A stretch of DNA of 64,000 nucleotides, from NCBI GenBank assembly GCA_012656075.1, contig JAAKBF010000087.1, positions 124,001 through 188,000 of the forward strand, given 5' to 3'. The notes under the pieces were generated by a model that saw nothing but the letters and a program-made list of their open reading frames with translations, had not been told where the DNA came from and did not search any database. The stretch's first letter is position 1. Each line of letters opens with the position of its first letter. This DNA is from Phytophthora hibernalis (lineage: Eukaryota; Oomycota; Peronosporomycetes; Peronosporales; Peronosporaceae). Shown in pieces: positions 31,338-42,066 of the stretch. A program made the position numbers and the translations under genes.

Positions 31338-32980
31338 TTATAACATCTGCATCTGCTGCTGCTGTTGTTGCTGCTGCTGTTGTTGTTGCTGCATGCTGTG
31401 CATCTGGTGCTGCGGGTACCCGTTCGCTGAATAGTACATCATGTTGGCCTGCTGCGCTTGCTGGGGCGCTGGCTGGTCACCACCGGATGCAGCAGCTTGT
31501 GGGGGCTGCTGGCTATAGTATGAGCGCTGGCCTGGCTGTTGCTGGCCGTAGGCTGCAGCAGCAGCGGCCGAGTCGGCGGCGCTCAGGTGGTGGTGGTACT
31601 GCGCGGACTGCCCCGAGTACGGCACGTGGTGTCCAGGCGGCGGCCCCTGCTGCTCCTTGTTCACTTCGAAATAGTCAACCCGCGCATCCGGGTGGTGCTG
31701 CGGGATCTCGGGCTTGGCGGCCCAGTGCTGGGCGTGCTGCGAGTACTTCATCTCCGTAGGTCGAGACGCATACGCCTGGCGGTCCATCGCACCCGCGGGC
31801 TTGTACATGCTGCCAGACACTGGTGGCAGTGACGCGTTGTCCACCGACATGTAGTGGCGCTGGGCAGCACCAGCAGCCTGCAGACTAATAGGCTCGTACG
31901 AGCGCTGGTCGGCGTGGATCTGCAAGTACTGTCCGGCGTTGGTCTGCGCCTCGTAGCTCTTGTAGCGCATGTCCATCTCCGCGCGCTGCTGCTGCACGTA
32001 ACTGGCGCGCTGGGCGTCAATTTGGTCTCCGCGCAAATCCTTGACACCCATCGCGAACGTGGGCGTGGTGATCTGTCGCATGTCCATCATGTGCTGCGGC
32101 ACGGGTGCGCCTCCGGCCGTAGCGAGTTGGTCCTTGGGCAGCTTCCCCTTGGCAGCATTCGCATGATACGAGCACTTGCCTTTCTTGCGCGCAGGCTTGT
32201 TGCAGCCCGGATGGTCGCAGCGTTTGCCGCCGCCATGTTCGGCACAGAAGCCTCCGCCGCGGTCGTTCTTGGTGCAGTCCGGGTGTTGGCAGAAGCGACT
32301 GCCTCCGTGACCAGCACAGAAGCCGCCGCGCTGGGCGCCTTTGTTGCATCCTTCCTTCTCGCAGCGTTGGCCGCCTCCATGGGCACGACAGAAGCCTCCT
32401 CCCTGGCTGCTCTTGGTACAACCAGGACTCTGGCAGCGTAGACCGCCGCCGTGAGCCTTACAGAGCCCATTAGACTGCGAGGCCTTGGTGCAGCCTGGCT
32501 GCGTACAGCGTTTGCCGCCGCCGTGGCGGATACACAACCCCTGGCCCTGGCTGCTACGCTCACAGCCGTCCACCATACAGCGACGCCCGCCGCCGTGCGC
32601 CTTGCACAGACCCTTGGAGCGCACGCGCTTGGTGCAGCCCGGCATGGTGCACAGGCGGTTGGACTTGAGCGACTCATTGCGCGCGGGCTCGCTCTTGGCG
32701 GCCATGGAGGACGAAGTGGACGTGGTAGAGTCGGCCGTCCCCTTGGCCACGCTGGTGGGGACGTGTGGGCGGACGCGTCCTTGGGCTTGGGCTCCTTCTT
32801 GGTCACGCCGCTCACGGCGGCCATGGAGCTGTGCACGGCCTGGTCGTGCAGCGCGCGCTCCTGCGCGTACTGCTGGTAGGACGGGTCGTAGTTGAAGGCC
32901 TGCGCGTCGATGGGATCTTGCGGCTGCATGGCGCGGGAGGAGCTTGGGTTGGACGTCGAGGACGCGGACGCGGAGGCCAT
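31338..32980 (-). CDS. Seven-zinc-finger (WRKY19-like) protein with C-terminal polyglutamine
   Basis: The start at 32980 (MASASASSTSN) leads into a disordered region with KKEPKPKDASAH. The frame then shifts at the run 32757-32760, where one more base joins TSVAKGTADS. Seven near-identical fingers follow, each C-x4-C-x9-C-x2-H with GGG spacers (CTMPGCTKRVRSKGLCKAH, CMVDGCERSSQGQGLCIRH, and so on to CDHPGCNKPARKKGKCSYH). This CCHC repeat is common in plant and stramenopile WRKY19-like proteins; DNA binding and nuclear location are inferred. The C-terminal half is Gln/Tyr/Ala/Pro-rich and ends in a CAG/CAA-coded run of twelve or more Gln (31350-31400), like a transactivation region. An alternative ATG at 32705 would avoid the shift but lose the N-terminus. 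Confidence 0.8.
31345..31400 (-). repeat. CAG/CAA trinucleotide tract coding polyglutamine
   Basis: Mixed CAG and CAA codons encode an almost pure Gln run at the C-terminus of the zinc-finger protein; read on the plus strand it is CTG/TTG. Confidence 0.85.
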
Positions 32981-33189
32981 AAAACTAACTGCCACGCGGA
33001 GACGGGCACCGAAGACGAAGACGAAGCGAGTACCAACGGCCTGGTAGGAAACACAATGGTAAGCGCAGGACGACCACTCACTTTCGGCCCGGTCGAGCGC
33101 CCCCTTTTTCTTCTCCTTTCGCGGCAGGACAAGGCGCCCGGTCATGCACAGACGGGAAAGAAGGGCGGCCGCGCGGCTAGGGAGCATCT

Positions 33190-35375
33190 GCGATCAAAAT
33201 AGTTTGGATCGCCCTTTGAGATGAGATAGCACGTCTGGGGCTCAAATGGCAAGCAAGCCAGCAGAAACCACGGCCGCCGGATACAATTATTGTAGCTCTT
33301 AATTTACTGCGCCTTCACCGCCATTGACGCCGTTGGTCGTCTAATCACGGGTGGGCGATGCGGTTGCAAAGGCACAACTGTCACACTGGTTTCTGCACCC
33401 CGATCCCTTCGCGTGTCCCAAGCCCATCCCAGGCTCTTTTTCTGGTCGGATGCGTGATAAGAGAGCTGCATCGATGAACCAATCGTGCCCGTTCCCGCGT
33501 CGTGTGACGACTCCCATTGGCGGAATTCAAAAGACGCGTGCACGGGAAAGGGCTTTTAACGTGGGTGCAAAGCCAAGCGCCTGGTCGCCGCAAAGGCAAT
33601 TACAGCGCGACCGGATCTGCTCCTGGCCGATGTGAATGCCGTGCCGTGATAACAGACAGCGGAGTCCCTGGCACGATGTGCGCCGTCCTTCGAGCGCGTT
33701 TGGACGCCTTCACCGCGGTTCAACCTGCTCAATCAACAACGGAGCCGCGTTGGTCGGGCGGACAGCATTCTGGCAAGCATTTAGGTTGCCCTTGGTCTCC
33801 TTTCGGGGTGGTGTCCGCGTGGCCCTTCGGAGCCCTTCCTTACACTTCAGGAATGCAGCGACTTGCCTTGCGAAAAGAAGAGCCACAGCGCTGACCCTAC
33901 GAGTCCGCGGCGGCTTGCCTGCAACAAGCAGCCTACTGCCGCGTGAGTATCGTGAGTTTCATGAGCTTCGGCGCCATGCGGACGCTCTCCGTGTCATCAA
34001 GGCGTGGTGGCAACAGCAACAACTGCCTGCCACGGTTCACTTGATCGTAGCGGCCCGGCTCTTAGCGTATCGCATAGCACCCGCCACGCCTCTGCGCCGC
34101 AGTTGGTTTTGCGGACATGCAACGCGATTGCAAAGCCTGCCCGATGACATCAGTGCTGTGGTGGGTGGGGCTCGCAAGATCCTCTCTACTGGTACAGTAC
34201 CGTCAGCGGCGGCGATAGAGAGCATTGTGGCCGTGGCAATGGCGCTCAATTGCTCGCTTCGTACATGTTGTGCTGCCTGGCAGCTTTCCTTCCGGTGTTG
34301 GTGACGAACGGTCTCCGCTATGCAAGAGAAGGGCTGGTTAGCGGCCATGCGCGGGGGCGGACCGAAGCGCTTCCGTACGGTATCCTACCGTAGTGGCGCC
34401 TGGCTCGTCGAGCAGGCTCGTTGAACGAGTCGTTCGAGGCTCGAGGTGACCGCAGGCGGTACCAACCACTTGGATTAATTTAACACGGCCATCTCCGTGG
34501 CCGCGCTCTTGTTCTTTTGGGAGGAAAAGCACCACCTCACCACACCGCCTGCGCCCCACAAGCTCCTTTTTCTGACGGGAGGCCATTTGGATGGTCGCGC
34601 CGCACATGCGCTCCGGCCCGCCTTATGTCACGCTGCCAATGCATGGACACCTGCACATGTCCTCGCCATCGCGTGAAGCTCGCCTTGAAAACCGCTGGCA
34701 AACGGTGCTCGCCATCGGCACTGGCAGCGCAGCGTTCTTTCTTGAAGCTACACGGCACTCCGGTGGTCGACCGGGAACATGCTTTGAAGGCCGAAAGACC
34801 AACGCAGACGAGCTGTATCATACAGCTCGTCACATACAGTGTATGGCGTGCAACAACGCAAAAGCGGGGGTCTTAGCGAATGAGAGATGCATTGTATGCG
34901 TTATCAGTGAGTATTGCCAGCCCGCTTGGTGGGAACGCCATTCAGCGCTAGTGAGCCCGCTGTGAGGCCAGCCAAAGGCAGCAAAAGTGAATGGGAGACG
35001 AGCAAATATCTTGCCGTTCACTTCAACGTGGATCTGGCTTTGAGGGGTTTTAGACACGTTTCTGCGTGTACTTGATGCGCCCATGCGTACTACTGTAAGC
35101 AACCAAAAACGCGAGTCTCCGTCAAGTTCATCGGAAGACGACTCCGGCGTGATGTCCATGCACTGAAGACCATGTTGTGCGTGGTGGACACACATCAATT
35201 TAGCACCGGAGCTTTTGGTGATGCATGTTGAAGTGACTTTGAATGGGGCTCTAGAAGAAAGACAGCACTCGTAGCGCTGAGGTGACGGATCGTGCGAAGA
35301 GCGCACTGAATGAAAAAGATTAAGGATAGGCTCAACGGAATTGGCTGCTGTGTCTCGCACTTCTGGTGGTTTGAC
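33190..35375. other. Unassigned 2.2 kb region with open but unrecognised frames
   Basis: The longest plus-strand frame (33636-34304, 222 codons) contains REYREFHELRRHADALRVI and an Ala-rich tail, but the N-terminal half is basic and low in conserved-looking content, and no domain is recognised. A minus-strand frame (34830-35360) contains QIHVEVNGKIFARLPFTF. Neither can be called a gene with confidence; old transposon sequence is likely. Confidence 0.25.
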
Positions 35376-36804
35376 TTAATCGCGCAGAAGCTGGCAAACG
35401 GCTGTAGCAGATAAAGTGAGCGTCGAGGCAAAGTCGTTTTGCAGTAGATGTAGTCGTGTACCGGTACTTACCCGCTTTGGTGGCAGCATCGAGCTCAGCG
35501 GATACGCGATGTTGAAGTGGACAGGCAAGTACCCGAACTCGCCTTGCCGATTTGTACGTGGCATGCCCTCTTCGGGTATCTTCCAGACGGTGGTGGGCTG
35601 CACGACAACTTCTCGGTGTAGTTTGACAACGCGGCCATCAAGATGCACAACTTCTCGAGAGAATCCCACTAAAGCCTGCAGCATCGCTCAACATGGGTTG
35701 GTTAGTTTTTCGATCGGAGGTGTTCGTATTCGGACACTCAGCGTTCCTCTAGCAGGGTGATGTCCAATATAAGCTCCAGATCGTCTTCGCGTCAGTGAAG
35801 ACTGGATGTGGGGTCATCGTCTGGATGAAGTACGCGTCAGAAGGCTTCTCCGTAGTTTTACAACATCAACTTTACCACGTGCACAACAATGTGCCCAGGG
35901 ATAAGGAGAGGAGCTTGATCTCCTTCTCGCATCAACAGAATCTCGTCACCATGACGAACACCCGGCTCAATATATACGCTGAGTGAGGCTGACTCACGTC
36001 GCAGACCTCGGCCCTTGCAAGCACCGCACTTGCTGTTCGCTATTCGACTTTTGCCGTGACAAACATTGCAACTAACAGGCAGAGCAACAAACCACTAAGA
36101 ACTGTCACTTATTGAAAGGCATAAAGGCAATGACGGAGCGCACTCGCTGCTGGAACGGCCCAACTTGCTCGACGGACGTGTATACGCCGATGCCTTGTCA
36201 TTTGTGGCACGAGTGAAATCCAGAGTTTCCATCCTCACCTGTCCCCGCACACTTGGAGCACACAAGCGTTCGGTCGACGTCGATCTATTGAAGACAAAAT
36301 GTGGTTCCAATGAGAACTACATCCACATGGGTCATGATTGCCATCCCACCTGGACGTGATCGCCGGTGTAGAGCTGAGCAAGGTCAACTAAAGTCTGGAT
36401 GTGCTTCGACTGCACTTGTGGCATGCCTGGATCCATTAATGAACGTATAAGTAAGCATTGCAGTAGGTACACAAGTGCGTATTCGTACGCTGCTCCAGTC
36501 GTCGGACGAATGCAGCATCGTCAGCGCGAATCAACTGCACGACCAGAACCCCGCACACTACCAGGAACCCTGCGAGCAGCAGCGTCATGAACACCATCGT
36601 CGCCGTGTTGCTGTCGTTTTCGGTCGACAATTCTTGGGCAGATACTCCTGTGTCGTCCTCCTCTCCTACCGCCTCGTTGTTGGTCCCAACGAGTTTGTCG
36701 AGATCGGGGCAGGAAAAAGCTGATCGACTGATGCTTTCGGCAGCATCTAGCACTGCTACATTGGCCTCCAGCAATGAAGCTCTCGCATCCATGTGATCCG
36801 CCAT
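35376..36804 (-). CDS. Membrane-anchored DnaJ-like (Hsp40) protein lacking a J domain; possibly a pseudogene
   Basis: Exon A (36489-36804) starts MADHMDARASLLEANVAVLD and has one membrane helix (about residues 69-92, VFMTLLLAGFLVVCGVLVVQ). Exon B (36350-36426) joins in frame and gives TLVDLAQLYTGDHVQ, the opening of a type-I DnaJ substrate-binding domain. The Cys-rich zinc region follows: CSKCAGTG, then CHK-stop-QGIG, CNVCHGKS and CGACKGRG, then SVYIEPGVRHGDEI and GDQAPLLIPGHIVVHV. The late part has DDLELILDITLLE, ALVGFSREVVHLDG, GMPR and HFNIAYPLSS, and ends VCQLLRD at 35376. The HPD-bearing J domain is absent, and the METTL17 gene ends only 94 bases upstream. A TGA at 36198-36200 replaces the expected second Cys of repeat 2, and one donor near 35742 reads GA for GT, so loss of function is likely. 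Confidence 0.6.
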
Positions 36805-36897
36805 TCTGAATAGGATGCTGGTGAAAAGGCACTTCCAAAAAGGCCACACGAAGACTTGTCGTTATCTGCATCTATTAGCATGAGCGAATTCCAAATC

Positions 36898-38393
36898 TAC
36901 TCATCCTTCCTGTAACTAGACTCGTCAGCGGGCCACAGCGCTCCCCAGTGAGCCTTGCGCGACGCACGATATACCTCACGGATTGACTTACCTCTGGTGA
37001 CACTGCGACGCTCCAGCTTACCCTACGTGTTGTAAACCATAAATGTCAGTACGACATTTCTTGGAAGCTGCAATCAACCAACAGTCTTACCTCAGGGGTG
37101 CACAGATCGAGATGCACATGACGTGTTGCGAGCAGCGGGCCACGCAGCATGCGCGCAATCGGCTTTTTCTTCTTAGCAGCCGCATCTTCCTCGCTTCCCT
37201 TGGTAGTCTTCTGCATGATCATGTACGAGAACTTGGAGCCCTTCTGACCATGCCAACGCTTCGTGGTAGCCTCACGGGGGCGGTTCACAACAGGTGAGCG
37301 CTGCACGAAGTGGCACCACGTGCTTCCTGCGGCAGGACACTATCACCATTCAAACAACACGTCAAATGCTGCATCAATCGGCCAACCAAGCGGGACGAAC
37401 TTACCTCGAAGTGATGCGGACACGGAGCGATAATGCGAACCCCTTCCTTTGCCTCTTCATCTTCTGCAACTGAGTCCAGAATAAACTGCCGCGCCGAGCG
37501 CACTTGGTGTGACCCCACGGACTGCCGCGGTCCACGACCACGAGACACCCGTTCTCACTCAGTAGCTCCCAGAGGGCCGACGTCGTCGCCACCCGCTCAA
37601 AGTCGTTCGTCATGTCCGAGAAGACGTAGTTGACCACAATGAGGTCATATTTATTGCCGGCATCGATGTCTCTCGACATGTCGGCAATACTGCGCCGAAT
37701 ACTGAGTCCAGGGAAGCCTTCCAGCAGCACTTCGGCCGCGTCCACCATGGACTGACTGGGCTCCACCACGCGGTACTTGTCCACCGAGTTGTAGAAGTCC
37801 TTGGCCACCCACGAAGCTGTACCTGGTCCAGCGCCAAAGTCCAGTACAGACTTGGGTTCGAACTTCGGCAGCCGCTTCTGCAGCTCCGAGAACACGGCGT
37901 GTGTACAGGCGTAAGTAGCCTCCATCTCAAAAGCCAGGAAGGCGAGCGTCTCGGCCGGACCATAAGCAAAAGGAGGGATCTGCTGACTGCGGTCCATAGT
38001 CCAGCCTAGTGGGGTCTTGCTCATGTCCAGTGGCAGTTGGCGCTTGTTGCGTGGGTCGCCCACGTGCTGTTGACGCAGCGTCTCGAGCTGCGAGTGCGTG
38101 CGACAACGTACAGCAGACGTGAGCCGGTCCAGTAGCTCCTTGGGCATCTGCACCCGCTGGGCCAGGCCGTTACGCGAGAGCTGGTCGATGTCCGCGAGGA
38201 TAAAAGCAGTACGCGGGTCCTTTTCGGATTCGGCGATAACTTTGGCTCTGCGTTGACGACGCGCGCGGCGATTGGCAGCCGGAGAAGAGAAGAAGGCGGA
38301 GAACATGGACGTGGTGATGGTTGGTACGGCGTGGACGGCGGGCGCCGCTGAGAGGCCGCGCAGCGTCCGCAGCATGGTGAGACGCGACAGCAT
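36898..38393 (-). CDS. METTL17/Rsm22-like mitochondrial ribosome-assembly methyltransferase protein
   Basis: Three exons: 37405-38393, 37091-37300 and 36898-37022. The N-terminus (MLSRLTMLRTLRGLSAAPAV) is a mitochondrial presequence. The Rsm22 domain follows: YGPAETLAFLAFEMEATYAC, the SAM-type motif SVLDFGAGPGTASWVA, YRVVEPSQSMVDAAE, YDLIVVNYVFSDM, and LVVVDRGSPWG before ARQFILD. The Cys motif IIAPCPHHFE lies at the end of exon 1 and WHGQKGSKFSYMIM in exon 2; these regions bind a metal cluster in METTL17. The protein acts in assembly of the mitochondrial small ribosomal subunit. A frame change at the CCCC run 37513-37516 is fixed by one more base. It ends YRKDE at 36898. Confidence 0.8.
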
Positions 38394-38947
38394 TGATGCA
38401 CCACCAATACTTAGGGACTATTTTGTAGGCTGCAATTTGGACTGTTCTGAACGGGATATTTGCAAAAGGTTTTGAAATATTTGAGTGAGCAAATTGAATT
38501 TATTCATTAGGTATGATACTGGCAGTTTCGTGTCTGTCTTGTTTAGCCAATTAGATTCTAGCTGTACAAATTATTTGAACCTTATTGGTTCTTTAAATAA
38601 TTTCTTTCGAAAGTGAAGAATGCCAGTTTGCTCTCAGTCGGAAGAAGTCATGATGGGGCGAAGCGGTCTTTGCCACCACCCAGCCTTCCCTTCCAGCTTA
38701 TCGGGATCTGCGACGCCACCACCAGCTGAAGAAGCTACAAGGCTACCGCTTGATGCTACCACGGCCGTCACAGACAGACCTCGTTAAATCCTTGTGAGCA
38801 ACTAGATCAAGGTGAGGGTGGTCCCTCTTTGCAGCGGATACCAGAATCGAATGACCCGGTGAGGTCGCCTTCGTGTTCAAGAGCTACCTACCTCGCGGGC
38901 TAGCCGCATGCTTTAGCGCTGGGGCTTACTAGGTCTGGTCTCGCCCC
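38394..38947. other. Intergenic, no gene recognised
   Basis: Upstream flank of the METTL17-like gene. AT-rich to about 38620, then mixed. No promoter motif could be assigned with confidence. Confidence 0.4.
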
Positions 38948-39508
38948 TTGACGCCGACCTTGCAGCTGACTCAAGAGGCACCAGTGCACACAGAGCGACT
39001 TGTAGCCCCGCTACAGTCGACGCCAACAACACTTCAAGCGCCAGCCAGTGAATCAAAAATGCTCTTGCCGCTATCGACATTAGCTGCAGCTCCGCAAAAC
39101 AGCCCACGACAACAACCTCGTGCACATGAAAATCAAGCACCGCCGCGGTGTTTAGTGACATCGTCTATAATGGAGAATGCCGATCATCACCGTCCTATTG
39201 CGTTAGCCGAAAACTTGCGTTCAAGTCATGCGGTAGTAGGTGGCTCCGCTCTTCAGGTTAATCAAAGTAATCCAAGAAGATCCCCAATCGTGACACCGGA
39301 AACGCTCCGTCGTGTACGAGTTGAATACACAGCATGTGCATATACACAACGGTGGTCCGAAAAGAAGTTGATTAAAGCATGGGGTGGACTACATGACCAA
39401 ACGAAAGCTGCAAGGATTAACCAGGAAGTCTCCCGATCAAATTCGTTCCAAGTGTAGTGACATTGAAAAGCGCTACAAGGACATGCATCTAAAGGAGAAC
39501 ATATGAAA
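38948..39508 (+). pseudogene. SANT/Myb-like DNA-binding protein fragment
   Basis: A Pro/Gln/Ala-rich leader is followed by RWSEKKLIKAW and, after one extra base in the G run 39382-39385, LTRKSPDQIRSKCSDIEKRY and a stop at about 39508. The pattern is a truncated SANT/Myb-like domain of the sort carried by oomycete transposon-associated proteins. No in-frame ATG is found at the 5' end, so I treat it as a remnant. Confidence 0.45.
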
Positions 39509-39949
39509 AGCACACTTAATCCGTGAAAAGTACAACGAGCCCATGAACGCACATGCACACGAGACAGGTGAAAAATTACATAAAACAACTTTCGGTCCAC
39601 CAATCAACAATCAGGTGTGACACACACAGTTGTGTTGTACACACGCACAATGTTCCTCGCCTCTTCTGTCCCACAAACGCGGAAGGGACAACAGGACTAC
39701 GCGCCACGAAGGCAAGGTGCACACGCGCCACCACGACTCCGTACGACGCTCATCGGCTTGCGGAAACAGCAGGTTGGCCGCTCTTGCAAACGCAGCAGTC
39801 CCCGGCGTCAGTTTGATGTAATTATGTCCCGAAAGCCTCCACTGACATCGATGCATCCCATGCGCGGACTTGGATCATGATAATGCTATATCCTGTGGTT
39901 GGTGCATCTGTAAACAAGAACAGCTCCACGTCAGGGTCAGGGAACAGCA

Positions 39950-40960
39950 TAAGCGCGAGTTCCTACAAACGCTACATGCATTCTTCGAGATCGTAATTCC
40001 AAGTTGAACATGAGCAAGTCATCGTTGTTTGAGCTGGAAGTACTGTGGTGCGGACGTCAAATCTCCAGTCATGGTATTCGTCATGACTCTTCTCGGGTAA
40101 ATGCTCTCATAGAACTACCTCTGTCCTCAACCCCAGTACTTAGTGTATACCACAAACAGGTGCATGACCCACTTCCGTACTACGCGCGCATTATCGGTCC
40201 TCTCCAGGACAAGTTGAATACATAGAGGCAACGAATCGGTCGGCGAAATCCCAATACTTTGAACGCAACGACGGTGTGGGCGAACACCGAACGAGATGCG
40301 TTTGATGATGTGGTGTGACACCACAGACACCACTTATGTCTCTAGTGGAGCAAAGAGGATACATTCGTCCACCCACACTAGAGCTGAGTGCGGAATCTAA
40401 GAGACCATATTGACCCTGGAACTGCATCGCAGAGTCCATCGCTCCTTGCGGGACGCGAGTCGGGGTGTACACACCGCCTGGCGTCACAAAAGAGACCCCT
40501 TCTTGGCTGTCCTCGTCAAGGGGCAGCTGCCAAAACCCTGTGTCAAGTCGAACCGCCTTTGTATCGATCCTATGTCTCTCTCAATCGTAATCGATGGTTC
40601 TATCAGTGTAAACACGATCGTCTTGTAGAAATACTTCTCAGGTCTCTCAGATGAAATTGTGCTGATGCCAATCAACTACAATGGTATCCATTGGTGCAGC
40701 ATTATGATCATCCTCAGTCAGTCGAAGGTGAATTTTCACGACCCGATGTGCTCAAGCTACATGCGAATCTCCAAACCGTTGCAACCATTCTGTCGCTGCT
40801 CCTACCTTCATACAAGTTGAGAAGACACCACCACGCCAATTCAGCCATTCTGGTGGCAAGATTGCAGGTGGAGCTTGCTATTGTACCTACCAAACTCAGT
40901 ACGAAACCTCACGAGCCTACGCGGTCGCGCCTCGGAGAAAATTGCGCGCGCTGACTGCAA
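39950..40960 (+). mobile_element. Degenerate Ty3/gypsy reverse-transcriptase/RNase H fragment
   Basis: At 40004-40225 the frame reads KSSLFELEVLWCGRQISSHG and IRHDSSRVNALIELPL, then YYARIIGPLQDKLN, the stretch between reverse transcriptase and RNase H in gypsy elements. Later fragments (ERDAFDDV) continue with stops and frame changes to about 40950. No LTRs could be identified. Confidence 0.55.
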
Positions 40961-41429
40961 CTGGTCACCAGCTGTTCAGTAAAAATATACCGGTATTATC
41001 TTTAAATTCTGTTAGATTCAAATGTTTGATACTCTCTTGTCCTGTTTAAAGCCAGGCCGAGCTGCATGCGCAGTGGCCTTAACACCGTAAAGTGTTTGCC
41101 AGTGGTCAGTTTGATGTACTTGCTGGCGTCGTTTTCGTGTCTTCCACTCTGGACAAACTGACTGTCTTGTCTCGCCTGACCACTTGTCCCTGTCTCCATC
41201 GTCACTTTCACTAAAATCGACACGTCCATTGTCTACCATATCGCTTTCTTCAGAGAGGTTGACGTCTTGCTCGCGCGTGCTCAAGGCTGTATAAGCAGTC
41301 TCGAGAATGAACGAATAGTGGCAACTTCTAAAACTGTGGTACACTCCAAATAACAAAATTGAGAGGCAAGCGTTTGAAGAATGAATTCTCTTATCACGTC
41401 ACAAATCGTAGAGTTTCCGAGCTCAGATT

Positions 41430-41705
41430 CACAATAGAAAATACGTTTACTTTAACCAAGATAAAATAGTAAAACGATGCATAATGCCTCGTTTTACTAT
41501 TACTTTCCGGTGACTATATTCTAAGTTTTCTTTAATGACCAGAAAATGTTTTGGTGATATTTGTAAAACGTGGCATAATGCATCGTTTTGGTCAATTTTC
41601 CGGTAGACATATTATTGGTCAATATTAAAATCATAATATTTGATTGGTCGATTTTAGTAAAACGACGCATTATGCCACGTTTTGGACCAGTCGGCAACAA
41701 AAGGG
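41430..41705 (+). mobile_element. TTAA-flanked MITE, family A, left end lost
   Basis: The right end GGCAACAAAAGGG abuts TTAA (41706-41709). Internal sequence matches the copies at 56507-56804 and 57423-57720, including three near-palindromic AAAACGATGCATAATGC...CGTTTT blocks. The first 25 or so bases of the left end are missing. Confidence 0.7.
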
Positions 41706-41799
41706 TTAAGAGCCCAGCTTTCAGCTAATCCCCCTGCTGAGACACAGGAATCTGAAAATGGTTGCTTTGAAATGGCTCTTAAAAATCTACTTACCTGAA

Positions 41800-42066
41800 C
41801 CCTATTGCGGTTGGGACCCCTAAAACCCTAAAACCCTGCAATATGCTTGGCTTACAAATATTAACGAATCATAATGACAGGATCTTATTTTTGATCAATC
41901 ATACCAAGCAATATGCTTGGTTTACCGCAAAAGGTATGATTGCAATTATTACGCAAAATGATAATATTAGACTGCGGGGTGCGGGCTAAAACATTTATGC
42001 ATGCTTAACATTTTACTATGGAAATTAGGAATACAAATTTTAAGTATAATGTTGGCCGCAATAGGG
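41800..42066 (+). mobile_element. TTAA-type MITE, family B, 267 bp
   Basis: Terminal inverted repeats CCCTATTGCGG at 41800 and CCGCAATAGGG ending at 42066. The right side is flanked by TTAA; the left has TGAA, a one-base variant. Inside are two inverted copies of AAGCAATATGCTTGG. The start CCCTATTG resembles the CCCTTTTG ends of family A, so both may use one piggyBac-type transposase. Confidence 0.6.
41817..41838 (+). repeat. Short telomere-like CCCTAAA tract
   Basis: CCCCTAAAACCCTAAAACCCTG lies inside the family B MITE. It resembles the TTTAGGG-type telomere unit but is only about three imperfect units. Confidence 0.4.

Noticed and set aside
31230..33190. Long plus-strand frames opposite the zinc-finger gene
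   Set aside because: They are Ala/Arg/Leu-rich antisense shadows of GC-rich repetitive coding sequence; the minus strand has seven clear zinc fingers.
33636..34304. Confident 222-residue gene
   Set aside because: No domain, no clear promoter, and unusual basic/Ala-rich composition; left as unassigned.
36198..36200. Selenocysteine codon
   Set aside because: No SECIS-like element recognised, and a splice donor in the same gene also looks mutated, so decay is simpler.
41817..41838. Interstitial telomere or chromosome-fusion point
   Set aside because: Only about three imperfect units and located inside a MITE.
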